Assembly: GCA_034435015.1 (NCBI GenBank)
Contig: DAOTYH010000080.1
Coordinates: 10,837 to 74,836, forward strand
DNA length: 64,000 nucleotides
Direction of reading: 5' to 3'
DNA from: DAOTYH01 sp034435015
GTDB lineage: Bacteria; Chloroflexota; Anaerolineae; Aggregatilineales; UBA3940
Positions 25,639 through 33,882 of this stretch are shown here, one piece after another (the stretch's first letter is position 1; the number at the start of each line of letters is the position of its first letter). The notes beneath the pieces are model-generated. The model ran no database searches. It saw only the letters and a list, made by a program, of their open reading frames with translations, and was not told where the DNA came from. Both the position numbers and the translations under genes were made by a program.

Positions 25639-26038
25639 TGGTTTACCTCATGTATTGGCCACACTCTATGGCCCCCATTGTAGTTGAGCGGTAGAGGGGT
25701 GCAATTGCCTGACTGCATCCCTCGTAAAAACATTACGCTCTGATCGTTTGATTGTGACATTAGTCACTATTAGCTTGCAGATGGTCAGATTACTCTACTA
25801 AACAAGGGTTTTCTATGTCGCGGTCATACTAGGCAAATCATTCCCTGTCCAGAAAACAGGAGGGTGAGTTGTCTGGGTTTTCTCGTCAATTGCCCCAGTT
25901 AACAGAGTTGCAGAGTTGCTTGATCCCTCAGCTTCGCAAAAAGAGAATTGTGCCAGTATCAGTTATGAACTGACCTGCTGTTGTGCTGGGGAGCGGGTGA
26001 GTTCATCTGAGTTGTGTGAGTGAAAGGAGGCTTCCGTC
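25639..26038. other. 400-bp regulatory interval upstream of hdr-mvh operon
   Basis: No plausible gene. AT-richer than its surroundings. It contains a CRP-like palindrome (25753-25768), a short inverted repeat CAGTT-ATG-AACTG near 25960, and the hdrC ribosome-binding site AAAGGAGG just before 26030. I cannot place a convincing -35/-10 pair. Confidence 0.6.
25753..25768. promoter_or_regulatory. CRP/FNR-superfamily-like operator
   Basis: TGTGA-N6-TCACT: nine of ten positions match the CRP consensus half-sites; the inner core GTGAC-ATTA-GTCAC is a perfect inverted repeat. Lies about 270 bp before hdrC. Confidence 0.45.
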
Positions 26039-26611
26039 ATGCGAAATGGTTCAAAAGGGAACACCTTTTATGACCGGCTAGTTGCGGCCACGCCCGGAGG
26101 CGAGCTATTAGCCAGTTGCATTCAGTGTGGCACATGCGGAGGTTCATGCCCGTCAGGGCCGGACATGGACTCGACACCGCGCCGCATTTTTGCAATGGTA
26201 ATGGCCGGGATGGAGGATGAGGTTCTCAGCAGTAATACGCCGTGGTATTGCGTCTCTTGTTATTTGTGTACTGTGCGGTGCCCCAAAGAAATCCCCATTA
26301 CCAACCTGATGTACACACTCAAGCGGATGGCGATTGCCAAGGGGCATTACCATAAAGACGCCCATGTGGATTGGTCTAACAGTTTCATTGGCTTTATTGA
26401 GCAGAACGGGCGTGCATTTGAACTTGGGATCATGACCCGCTTTGGCCTGTTGCATAAGCCGCTCAACATGGTCAAACAGAGCAGTATGGGCCTGCAAATG
26501 ATGGCAAAGGGCCGTCTCTCCATGAAACCTGAGCGCATTCGGAATATGCCGCAGTTAACCGCCATCCTGAATGAGGCTAAACGAATCGCCGCACAAGAGG
26601 AGGTACTGTGA
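26039..26611 (+). CDS. hdrC: heterodisulfide reductase subunit C-like iron-sulfur protein
   Basis: 190 aa. Two [4Fe-4S] motifs: CIQCGTCGGSC (C27, C30, C33, C37) and CVSCYLCTVRC (C71, C74, C77, C81). The helical C-terminus is typical of HdrC/GlpC-type electron-transfer subunits. It would carry electrons between HdrA and HdrB. First gene of the eight-gene hdr-mvh operon; AGGAGG lies 9 bp before the ATG. hdrB starts 1 nt after its stop. Confidence 0.92.
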   Translation: MRNGSKGNTFYDRLVAATPGGELLASCIQCGTCGGSCPSGPDMDSTPRRIFAMVMAGMEDEVLSSNTPWYCVSCYLCTVRCPKEIPITNLMYTLKRMAIAKGHYHKDAHVDWSNSFIGFIEQNGRAFELGIMTRFGLLHKPLNMVKQSSMGLQMMAKGRLSMKPERIRNMPQLTAILNEAKRIAAQEEVL

Positions 26612-26612
26612 C

Positions 26613-27572
26613 GTGAGCGAGGAGAAACTTCATTACGCCTACTATCCCGGCTGTTCCATGTCAACATCTGCTCATGCTTATGGAAGTTCGATTAAGCATG
26701 TCAATCAGGCGCTTGGCCTTGAATTTGAGGAGATCGAAGATTGGAACTGCTGTGGTGCATCTGAGTATATCAGCGTTAACGCTTTGCCAGCTTATAGCCT
26801 GATTGCACGCAATCTCTCCCTGGCGGCCCAGACGAATACACATGAGCTGGTTGCGCCGTGCAGTATGTGCTACCTGAACCTGCACAAAGTTGAGGGGTAC
26901 ATGCGGAAATACCCCGACCTCAATGAAAAGGTCAATCAGGCATTAGCCGCAGGCGGACTGCACTATAAGCCGGGCACCATGCATGTCCGTCATCTGCTGG
27001 ATGTGATTGTTGAGGATGTAGGGTACGATGCAGTAGCCCAACGGGTAACGAAGCCCCTCTATGGGTTGCGGGTAGCCCCTTACTATGGTTGTCTGATCAC
27101 GCGCCCTGAATCGGAATATAACCCGGAATATCCCACCCACCTCGATGAGTTGATGCGGAGGCTGGGCGCGACCGTGATTGATTTCCCGCTCAAGACACAC
27201 TGCTGTGGCGGTCATATGACGCAAATCAGCGAAGAGACTGCCTATGAGCTGATGCGGCGCATTCTGCATAATGCTGATGAGTATAAGGCCGACTTGATTG
27301 TCACCCTGTGCCCTATGTGTCAGCTTAACCTCGATGCCTTCCAGCCTCAGGTCAACCAGATGTTTGGCACGAATTTCCACATGCCCGTCCTGTTCTTCAC
27401 TCAGTTGATGGGGTTGGCCTTCGGCTTTAGCCAGAATCAGCTAGGCATTGGGAGTGAGATCGTCTCGGCAAGTGCCGCGCTCCGCAGGATCAGCGAACAG
27501 CCGGCAGAGCCGGAACAGCGTGCTCCTAAGAAGCGTGATAAGAATGCCCTGCCGATGCCGCCGGCACTCTGA
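26613..27572 (+). CDS. hdrB: heterodisulfide reductase subunit B-like protein (two CCG domains)
   Basis: 319 aa from GTG 26613, which is 9 bp after AGGAGG; the open frame extends upstream into hdrC but that part is not HdrB-like. Both cysteine-rich CCG domains are complete: C14, C46-C47-G, C83/C86 and C160, C197-C198-G, C233/C236. These bind the two noncubane [4Fe-4S] clusters that cleave the disulfide in methanogen HdrB. The C-terminal ~40 residues are basic and proline-rich. The natural disulfide or thiol substrate in this bacterium is unknown, because CoM-S-S-CoB is not expected. Confidence 0.92.
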   Translation: MSEEKLHYAYYPGCSMSTSAHAYGSSIKHVNQALGLEFEEIEDWNCCGASEYISVNALPAYSLIARNLSLAAQTNTHELVAPCSMCYLNLHKVEGYMRKYPDLNEKVNQALAAGGLHYKPGTMHVRHLLDVIVEDVGYDAVAQRVTKPLYGLRVAPYYGCLITRPESEYNPEYPTHLDELMRRLGATVIDFPLKTHCCGGHMTQISEETAYELMRRILHNADEYKADLIVTLCPMCQLNLDAFQPQVNQMFGTNFHMPVLFFTQLMGLAFGFSQNQLGIGSEIVSASAALRRISEQPAEPEQRAPKKRDKNALPMPPAL

Positions 27573-27598
27573 GCGATGTGTGAAAGGACTTTGGCACT

Positions 27599-29629
27599 AT
27601 GACCGAAGAGAGAGTAGGAGTATACGTTTGTCACTGTGGCCATAATATTGCGGGCACAGTGGATGTTGAGTCAGTCAGCAGGTGGACGGCTGATCTGCCC
27701 AATGTAGTGGTGTCGCGTGATTACAAGTTTATGTGCTCCAGCCTTGGGCAGGAGCTAGTTGAAAAGGACATCAAGGAACTTGGCCTGACCCGTGTGGTTG
27801 TGGCGGCTTGCTCGCCCCACATGCACGAGCCGACCTTCCGGAAGGCCTGTGCGCGTGCCGGCTTGAATCCCTATTTGTTTGAGATGGCGAACATCCGCGA
27901 GCATGCTAGCTGGGTTCACCCGTACGACAAGGATGCCGCTACTGACAAGGCTAAGGCAGAAGTAGCTGGAGCAGTGCGCCGTGTTCAGGAGCTGAAACCG
28001 CTAGAACCGTTCATTGCCCAGATTGCTGAGCCTACGCTGGTGGTGGGCGGTGGGATAGCCGGCATCAACGTTGCGCTGGAGATCGCCAATGCCGGGCATC
28101 CGGTTTATCTGGTCGAGCGCGAACCAAGCATCGGCGGTCATATGGCCCAGTTCGACAAGACCTTCCCCACGCTGGACTGCTCAGCCTGCATCCTCACCCC
28201 TAAGATGTTTGAGGTAGGGAATCATCCGAACGTCACAATGCTGACCTACTCTGAGGTAGAGGAAGTCAAGGGATATGTCGGCAACTTCGACGTCCGGATT
28301 CGCAAGCGGGCACGCAAGGTCAATACAGACCTGTGTACCGGTTGCGGCGAATGCTGGTCTCGTTGTCCTGCGAAGGTTGTAGACACGGTTTATGAGGCTG
28401 GCTTGGGGTATCGTACGGCCATTTACCGGCCTTTCCCGCAGGCCGTCCCCAAATATCCTGTGATTGATACGGAGAGCTGTATCTACTTCCAGAAGGGGAC
28501 ATGTAAGGCTTGCCAGAAGTTCTGCCCCACAGGCGCCATTGACTTTGAGCAAGAGGATGAGATCCTCACCATTCACGTGGGCAACATCGTGCTGGCCACA
28601 GGCTTTGAGCTGTTCGACGCACGGCGCATCCCGCAGTATGGCTACGGGCGGCTGGCCAATGTGTTCAGCAGTCTCGAATTTGAGCGTATGACCAATGCCT
28701 CTGGGCCGACTAACGGCAAGGTTGTTTTGCGTGACGGCGTTACTGAGCCAAAGAGCGTGGCCATTATCCACTGCGTCGGTAGCCGTGATAAGAATTACAA
28801 CCCCCACTGCTCGGCCATTTGCTGTATGGCGGCGCTCAAATTTGCACACCTCGTCAAAGAGAAGACCGATGCAGAGGTGTACGACTTCTATATTGACATG
28901 CGTACCATCTCTAAGGACTACGAGGAGTTCTACGATCGGCTTCTAAACGAGGGGACGCACTTCATTCGCGGGCGCGTGGCTGAAGTCACCGATGCGGCAC
29001 GTCTGCCCGGTGAAGAAGGCAAGCTGATCGTCCAGGTCGAGGATACGCTGATTGGGAAACAGCGCCGTATTCCGGTAGATATGGTGATCCTGATGTCAGG
29101 CCTTGAGCCACAGCGTGATGCCAAGGAAATCGCGCATCTGTTCGGGATTGGTTGCTCTGAGGCCGGCTTCTTCATCGAACGGCATCCCAAGCTGGACCCC
29201 ATTGCTACCATGACCGATGGTATTTTCATCGCCGGTGCGTGCCAAGGAGCTAAGGACATTCCAACCAGTGTAGCGCAAGGAGCGGCGGCGGCGGCCCGTG
29301 TGCTGGCGCTGATCAGTCAGGGTGAGATCGAGATTGAGCCAATCCGTGCTCAAATTGATGAGGAGCGTTGCTCTGGTTGTCGTATCTGCAATAACCTGTG
29401 CCCGTACAGTGCCATTGAGTACATTGAGGAAAAGGGTGTCAGCCGGGTGAATCCGGCCCTCTGCAAGGGGTGCGGTACCTGTGTGGCCGCCTGTCCAAGT
29501 CAAGTGATCGAAGGGCAACACTTTACCTTCGGTTCCTTGATGGCTCAGATCGAAGGCGTGCTGTGGGACAGACGTCCTGACGGCGGCACCACTGTCTATA
29601 CTCAAGCGGAACCGGTCGCGGCTGAATAG
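27599..29629 (+). CDS. hdrA: heterodisulfide reductase subunit A (flavin bifurcating subunit)
   Basis: 676 aa. N-terminal VGVYVCHCGHNI domain with cysteines at 11, 13, 46 and 71. FAD-binding Rossmann motif LVVGGGIAGINVAL (~147-160) with VEREPSIGGHMAQFDKTFP and LDCSACILTPKM. Inserted ferredoxin domain with CTGCGECWSRCP (~246) and CKACQKFCPTG (~302). C-terminal ferredoxin with CSGCRICNNLCP and CKGCGTCVAACP. This is the full HdrA architecture that in methanogens bifurcates electrons from hydrogenase to ferredoxin and HdrB. Co-operonic with hdrC, hdrB and mvhD. Confidence 0.95.
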   Translation: MTEERVGVYVCHCGHNIAGTVDVESVSRWTADLPNVVVSRDYKFMCSSLGQELVEKDIKELGLTRVVVAACSPHMHEPTFRKACARAGLNPYLFEMANIREHASWVHPYDKDAATDKAKAEVAGAVRRVQELKPLEPFIAQIAEPTLVVGGGIAGINVALEIANAGHPVYLVEREPSIGGHMAQFDKTFPTLDCSACILTPKMFEVGNHPNVTMLTYSEVEEVKGYVGNFDVRIRKRARKVNTDLCTGCGECWSRCPAKVVDTVYEAGLGYRTAIYRPFPQAVPKYPVIDTESCIYFQKGTCKACQKFCPTGAIDFEQEDEILTIHVGNIVLATGFELFDARRIPQYGYGRLANVFSSLEFERMTNASGPTNGKVVLRDGVTEPKSVAIIHCVGSRDKNYNPHCSAICCMAALKFAHLVKEKTDAEVYDFYIDMRTISKDYEEFYDRLLNEGTHFIRGRVAEVTDAARLPGEEGKLIVQVEDTLIGKQRRIPVDMVILMSGLEPQRDAKEIAHLFGIGCSEAGFFIERHPKLDPIATMTDGIFIAGACQGAKDIPTSVAQGAAAAARVLALISQGEIEIEPIRAQIDEERCSGCRICNNLCPYSAIEYIEEKGVSRVNPALCKGCGTCVAACPSQVIEGQHFTFGSLMAQIEGVLWDRRPDGGTTVYTQAEPVAAE

Positions 29630-29643
29630 AGAGGGAGTTAACC

Positions 29644-30153
29644 ATGCCCGAACAGGACTTCAATCAATACAATCCCGCGTGGGGCGACCGACACCCTGTG
29701 ATTGTCGGTTTTCTGTGTAACTGGTGTTCGTATCGCGCCGCAGATTTGGCCGGGATCAGCCGTTTTACTTATCCGGCTACTCTGCGTGATATTCGCATCA
29801 TGTGCACCGGACGGCTTGACCCTACCTTTGTGCTGAAGGCGTTGCGGGAGGGTGCTGACGGTGTGCTGGTGATGGGTTGTCACCCCGGCCAGTGTCACTA
29901 CGAGTCAGGCAACTATAAGGCTATGCGCCGAATGGCACTCCTGCGCCGCACGCTCGCCCAGTTGGGCGTCCACCCTGATCGCGTGCAGTTGGGGTGGGCC
30001 TCAGCCGCTCAGGGTAATATCTTCACTGAGACAGTTACCCGGATGACTGAGGCTATCGCGCGGCTTGGCCCTCTACAATGGAATGACACTATCAACGATC
30101 TGGCTCCGCGCACCCCTGCGTTGCCTGAAATGGAGGAGGTCGCTCATGGCTAA
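29644..30153 (+). CDS. mvhD: methyl-viologen-reducing hydrogenase delta subunit (MvhD-type [2Fe-2S] adaptor)
   Basis: 169 aa. PVIVGFLCNWCSYRAADLAG opens the fold. IRIMCTGRLDPTFVLKALREG and LVMGCHPGQCHYESGNYKA supply the conserved cysteines of the [2Fe-2S] cluster (FlpD/MvhD/FrhD family). It passes electrons from the hydrogenase module to HdrA. GGGAG lies 6 bp before the ATG. Its last 8 nt overlap mvhG, so stoichiometric translation is likely. Confidence 0.93.
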   Translation: MPEQDFNQYNPAWGDRHPVIVGFLCNWCSYRAADLAGISRFTYPATLRDIRIMCTGRLDPTFVLKALREGADGVLVMGCHPGQCHYESGNYKAMRRMALLRRTLAQLGVHPDRVQLGWASAAQGNIFTETVTRMTEAIARLGPLQWNDTINDLAPRTPALPEMEEVAHG

Positions 30154-31171
30154 ACCCAAGCTTGGCATCTACTGGGCCGCCTCATGCGGCGGCTGTGAGA
30201 TCGCTGTGTTGGCAGTCCATGAGAAGATATTGGATGTGGCCAATGCTTTCGATATTGTATTCTGGCCGTGCGTGATGGACTTTAAAAAGAAGGATGTCGA
30301 AGCTCTAGCCGACGGCGAAATTGATGTGTGCCTGTTTAACGGCGCGATTCGCACCGATGAGAACGAGGAGATGGCTCATCTCTTGCGGCGCAAGAGCAAA
30401 GTGTTGGTGGCTTACGGAAGCTGTGCCTACGAGGGATGCATACCCGGTCTAGCGAACTTCACCGACCGCAAACACATGATGCAGTATATCTATCATGATG
30501 CTCCCTCTATGGATAACCCGGAGGGGGTCGAGCCGCAAACAAGAATACCAGTGCCTGAGGGTGAGCTGACCCTGCCTGCCTTCTGGAATACTGTCCGTGC
30601 ACTTGATCAGGTGGTGCCGGTAGATTACTACCTGCCCGGTTGCCCGCCAGAGGCGAAGTGGACGCTGGCGGCTGTTGAGGCCATCTTGAGCGGCCAGCTT
30701 CCGCCGCGCGGCTCAGTCATTGGCCTCAATGTGACAGTCTGCGACGAATGCCCGCGCACCAAGTCGGAGAAGAAGATCAAGCGTTTCTATCGGCCCTACG
30801 AGATCATTCCCGATGAGACAACCTGTCTGTTGGAACAGGGGCTGTTCTGCGCTGGAATCGCCACACGGGGCGGTTGTGGAGCGCTGTGTCCTCAGGCCAA
30901 TCGGGGCTGTGAGGGATGCTATGGACCCAACGAAGGTGTGATAGACGCTGGAGCAAAGCTGATCGGGGCACTGGCCTCGGTGATTGATGCCGAGAAACCA
31001 GAAGAGATTGATGCCATCCTTGATACGTTGCCCGATCCGGCGGGTTACTTCTACCGCTTTAGTTTGGCCAGTTCTTTACTGCGCCGCACACGGCTGTCGC
31101 AGGAAAACGGAAGCCCGACAGCTCAGCCGGTAGAGGAAACACCCCGCCTCGACCCCAACCTGGCTATTTAG
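30146..31171 (+). CDS. mvhG: NiFe hydrogenase small subunit (MvhG-type)
   Basis: 341 aa from ATG 30146 (GGAGGAGGT upstream); it then begins MAKPKLGIYWAASCGGCEIA, the proximal-cluster CxxC. Further ligands are YGSCAYEGC and LPGCPPEAKW. A C-terminal ferredoxin-like section has CDECPRTKSEKK and GGCGALCPQANRGCEGCYGP for extra clusters, as in Mvh/Frh group 3 enzymes. No Tat signal, so the enzyme is cytosolic. The last ~50 residues are variable and polar. Confidence 0.93.
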   Translation: MAKPKLGIYWAASCGGCEIAVLAVHEKILDVANAFDIVFWPCVMDFKKKDVEALADGEIDVCLFNGAIRTDENEEMAHLLRRKSKVLVAYGSCAYEGCIPGLANFTDRKHMMQYIYHDAPSMDNPEGVEPQTRIPVPEGELTLPAFWNTVRALDQVVPVDYYLPGCPPEAKWTLAAVEAILSGQLPPRGSVIGLNVTVCDECPRTKSEKKIKRFYRPYEIIPDETTCLLEQGLFCAGIATRGGCGALCPQANRGCEGCYGPNEGVIDAGAKLIGALASVIDAEKPEEIDAILDTLPDPAGYFYRFSLASSLLRRTRLSQENGSPTAQPVEETPRLDPNLAI

Positions 31172-31180
31172 GAGGCGATG

Positions 31181-32653
31181 ATGACCCAAAGAATCACGAT
31201 TGACCCAATCACACGCCTCGAAGGTCATGGCAAGATCGAGATTTTCCTAGACGATGCAGGCGAGGTTGCTAACACCTACTTCCAGATACCGGAACTACGC
31301 GGCTTTGAGGTCTTTTGCCTTGGGCGGCCTGCGGAAGACATGCCGCGTCTCACCAACCGCATTTGCGGCGTCTGTCCTGAAGCGCATCACATGGCCGCCG
31401 CCAAGGCGCTTGACATGCTGTTCCATGTTGATCCGCCTCCAGCCGCCAAGAAACTGCGCGAGTTGTTCTACAGCGCCTTCTACTGCACCGACCATACGAC
31501 CCACTTTTACGCTCTCGGCGGCCCTGACTTCGTAGTAGGGCCGGACGCCCCGGCGGCCCAGCGCAACATCTTGGGGGTGATCGGCAAGGTAGGAGTAGAG
31601 GCCGGGCTAAAGGTCATCAATACCCGCAAGAACAACCATGAGGTCATCAAGATCATTGGCGGGCGGGCTATTCACCCGGCCTGCGGTTTGCCGGGGGGGA
31701 TGACTAAAGCCATCAACGAGGAAGAGCGCCAGTTCATTGAGCAGGTGGCGCGGGCCAATGTTGAGTTCGCCCTGTGGTCGCTGGAGCTGTTCGACAGCAT
31801 CGTGTTAAAGAACAGCGCCTACGTAGACCTGATCCTCAGTGATGCGTATACCCAGAAGGTCTACTACATGGGCCTTGTGGACGAGAACAACCATGTCAAC
31901 TTCTATGACGGCAAGATACGTGTTGTAGACCCGGACGGCGTGGAGTTTGTTAAGTACGCACCTGCCGAGTACCTCGATCACATTGCTGAACATGTTGAGC
32001 CGTACAGCTATCTCAAGTTCCCATACCTGAAGAAGGTAGGCTGGAAGGGACTGGTGGACGGCAAAGATTCCGGCATGTATGCCTGCACGCCAATGAGCCG
32101 TCTCAATGCGGCTGACGGCATGGCTACCCCGCGTGCCCAGGAAGCCTATGAGAAGCTCTTTGCCACGCTGGGTGGTAAGCCGGTGCATCATACGCTGGCT
32201 ATCCACTGGGCGCGTCTGGTGGAACTGCTCTATGCCGCTGAACGGATGCTTGAGCTGGCTGTCGATCCGGAAATCACCGACCCGAACGTGAGAACTATCC
32301 CGACTGAGACGCCCACATGGGGTGTTGGCACAGTCGAGGCGCCGCGCGGCACGTTGACGCATCACTACGAGACTGATGAGCGGGGCATCCTGACACGGGT
32401 CAACCTGATCGTGGGGACAACCAACAACACGGCGCCCATCACCCTCAGCATCAAGAAGGCGGCTAAGGCCATGATTCATGGGGGCGTGGTCAATGATGGC
32501 ATTCTGAACATGGTCGAGATGGCTTTCCGAAGCTATGACCCCTGCTTCAGTTGTTCCACACACTCACTGCCCGGCCAGATGCCGCTTGAGGTGAACATCT
32601 ATGATGCCAAGGGGAACATCATTGACCGGCGTCTGCAGAATATCACGTCTTAG
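31181..32653 (+). CDS. mvhA: NiFe hydrogenase large (catalytic) subunit (MvhA-type, group 3)
   Basis: 490 aa from the second of two adjacent ATGs (GGAGG is 5 bp before it; ATG 31178 is too close). It begins with the group signature ITIDPITRLEGHGKIEI. The N-terminal NiFe motif is NRICGVCPEAHH and the C-terminal motif is DPCFSCSTH. All four cysteine ligands are present. A 29-residue tail follows the last His and is the expected propeptide removed by the maturation protease encoded next. Oxidises H2 and feeds MvhG-MvhD-HdrA. Confidence 0.95.
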   Translation: MTQRITIDPITRLEGHGKIEIFLDDAGEVANTYFQIPELRGFEVFCLGRPAEDMPRLTNRICGVCPEAHHMAAAKALDMLFHVDPPPAAKKLRELFYSAFYCTDHTTHFYALGGPDFVVGPDAPAAQRNILGVIGKVGVEAGLKVINTRKNNHEVIKIIGGRAIHPACGLPGGMTKAINEEERQFIEQVARANVEFALWSLELFDSIVLKNSAYVDLILSDAYTQKVYYMGLVDENNHVNFYDGKIRVVDPDGVEFVKYAPAEYLDHIAEHVEPYSYLKFPYLKKVGWKGLVDGKDSGMYACTPMSRLNAADGMATPRAQEAYEKLFATLGGKPVHHTLAIHWARLVELLYAAERMLELAVDPEITDPNVRTIPTETPTWGVGTVEAPRGTLTHHYETDERGILTRVNLIVGTTNNTAPITLSIKKAAKAMIHGGVVNDGILNMVEMAFRSYDPCFSCSTHSLPGQMPLEVNIYDAKGNIIDRRLQNITS

Positions 32654-32674
32654 GCTCGGCAGTGGATTGCTTCC

Positions 32675-32702
32675 TTCAGGGGCGGTGCGTACCGCCCCTG
32701 AA
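32675..32702. other. perfect 12-bp hairpin between hydrogenase and its protease
   Basis: Arms TTCAGGGGCGGT (32675-32686) and ACCGCCCCTGAA (32691-32702), loop GCGT, no U-tract. It may stabilise the upstream mRNA end or partly terminate, lowering expression of the two downstream genes. Confidence 0.6.
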
Positions 32703-32724
32703 ATAAACTTGGTGTCATTGGCAA

Positions 32725-33240
32725 ATGAAAACACTGGTGATCGGACTGGGAAACCCTGCCTTGACCGATGATGGAGCAGGCATTTATGCCGCGCAGGCGG
32801 TGCGCAAGGCTTTGCCAACTGAGGCAGATGTGGATGTGATCGAGCTTTCAGTGGGCGGGCTGGCGCTGATGGAAGCCATGAGCGGCTATGGGCGGGTCAT
32901 TCTGCTCGATGCCCTATGGGCACCTGAAGATCAGGTGGGGCAAGTGGTGCAGTTTGATGCAGGTTACTTACCTGCTACCTTGAACACAGCCAGCACCCAT
33001 GACGTTGATCTGCCTACTGCTCTGCATGTGGGGCGGCGGTTGGGAGTGCCTCTGCCTCTCGACGAGGACATTCACATTGTTGCCATTACCGCACACGAGG
33101 TGCTGACTTTTGGCGAGAGGCCAACCCCCGCCGTGCTCGCCGCGATCCCCGAAGCGGCGGCTAGGGTGTTAGCCCTGCTGGGATATACTGATGTCATGAT
33201 ACCGGAATATGCTGGAGGGAATATAGATGATCTCCCCTGA
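32725..33240 (+). CDS. NiFe hydrogenase maturation protease
   Basis: 171 aa, HycI/HoxW/HyaD family. It starts LVIGLGNPALTDDGAGIYAA, where the Asp of the D-D-G motif helps bind nickel. VILLDALWAPE supplies the second acidic ligand and HDVDLPTALHVGRRLG the histidine region. It removes the C-terminal propeptide of the hydrogenase large subunit after Ni insertion. Its position directly after mvhA fits. Overlaps the following gene by 14 nt. Confidence 0.9.
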   Translation: MKTLVIGLGNPALTDDGAGIYAAQAVRKALPTEADVDVIELSVGGLALMEAMSGYGRVILLDALWAPEDQVGQVVQFDAGYLPATLNTASTHDVDLPTALHVGRRLGVPLPLDEDIHIVAITAHEVLTFGERPTPAVLAAIPEAAARVLALLGYTDVMIPEYAGGNIDDLP

Positions 33241-33688
33241 GACACTGCGCCGCTTCTCTTTATTTGCAGGAATAGACCCGGCCATGTTGAAGGAAGTAGC
33301 CATGGCCGGCGAGGAAGTTACCTATGCCGCCGGTGAGTGGATATTCCAGGAGGGTGATGAGGCTGAGGCCCTCTATCTTGTCCTGAGCGGCAAGCTCGAT
33401 CTGAAAATTGCACTGGGGGGTGGGGAACATCCCAAGTACGCCGATGTGTGTAGCCTTGTGGAGGGAGAGGCCGCCGGTATGGCCGCGCTGATAGAGCCTC
33501 ATGCCTATACCCTGAGCGCTGTTGCCGCCAGTGATGTCAAGCTGGCCCGGCTGGATGGAGCAAGCCTCCGTGAACTAATGGACAAGAATCATGAGTTTGG
33601 CTATAAGATGATGAGCCGCGTGGCTCAGGTGATGAGTGGCCGGCTCAACAACCTGCGCGTCCAGCTTGTCAGCCTGGCTGGTGACTGA
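33227..33688 (+). CDS. stand-alone cyclic nucleotide-binding-fold protein
   Basis: 153 aa, a single CRP-type beta-barrel (about residues 8-120; FSLFAGIDPAMLKEVAMAGE, IFQEGDEAEALYLVLSGKLD) plus a C-terminal helix. There is no helix-turn-helix, so it is not itself a DNA-binding CRP/FNR protein. In the phosphate-binding cassette GEAAGMAALIEPHAYTLSA the Arg that grips the cyclic phosphate appears to be His92 (aligned by eye), so cAMP/cGMP binding is doubtful. GGAGGG is 7 bp before the ATG. Last gene of the hdr-mvh operon; perhaps a sensor or regulator of the complex (inference). Confidence 0.85.
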   Translation: MISPETLRRFSLFAGIDPAMLKEVAMAGEEVTYAAGEWIFQEGDEAEALYLVLSGKLDLKIALGGGEHPKYADVCSLVEGEAAGMAALIEPHAYTLSAVAASDVKLARLDGASLRELMDKNHEFGYKMMSRVAQVMSGRLNNLRVQLVSLAGD

Positions 33689-33721
33689 CTCCCTTCAATA
33701 ACTTGAGTGGTCCGAAAGAGA

Positions 33722-33751
33722 GGGCGGGAATTGCAACTCCCGCCCTTTTTT
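33722..33751 (+). terminator. intrinsic terminator of hdr-mvh operon
   Basis: Perfect 8-bp stem GGGCGGGA / TCCCGCCC followed by six T (33746-33751), 34 bp after the last stop. The most classical terminator in the window. Confidence 0.92.
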
Positions 33752-33773
33752 GCTTGTTTGCTCTCTTCAGGTG

Positions 33774-33785
33774 GACAGGCCTGTC
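33774..33785. other. 12-bp perfect palindrome
   Basis: GACAGGCCTGTC between the hdr-mvh terminator and the CTGAC repeats of the next operon. Possible operator; could also be chance. Confidence 0.3.
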
Positions 33786-33811
33786 TGACGTTTGGCTGAC
33801 AATTGCCTGAC
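33785..33811 (+). repeat. three CTGAC direct repeats at 11-bp period
   Basis: CTGAC at 33785, 33796 and 33807: each exactly 11 bp from the next, i.e. on one face of the helix, and ending 16 bp before a TTGACG -35 box. Direct repeats of 11 bp are the usual operator form of OmpR/PhoB-type response regulators. Confidence 0.55.
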
Positions 33812-33827
33812 AGGGCCGAACTGCCCC

Positions 33828-33857
33828 TTGACGAAACTATGGTGGTCAAGTTAGAGT
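33828..33857 (+). promoter_or_regulatory. probable promoter of Yip1-ABC operon
   Basis: TTGACG (33828-33833), 18-bp spacer, TAGAGT (33852-33857). The weak -10 is compatible with an activator-dependent promoter. Leader of ~19 nt to the ATG at 33883 with GGAGGT in between. Confidence 0.45.
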
Positions 33858-33882
33858 TCCCAACATGGGGGGAGGTTAACAT

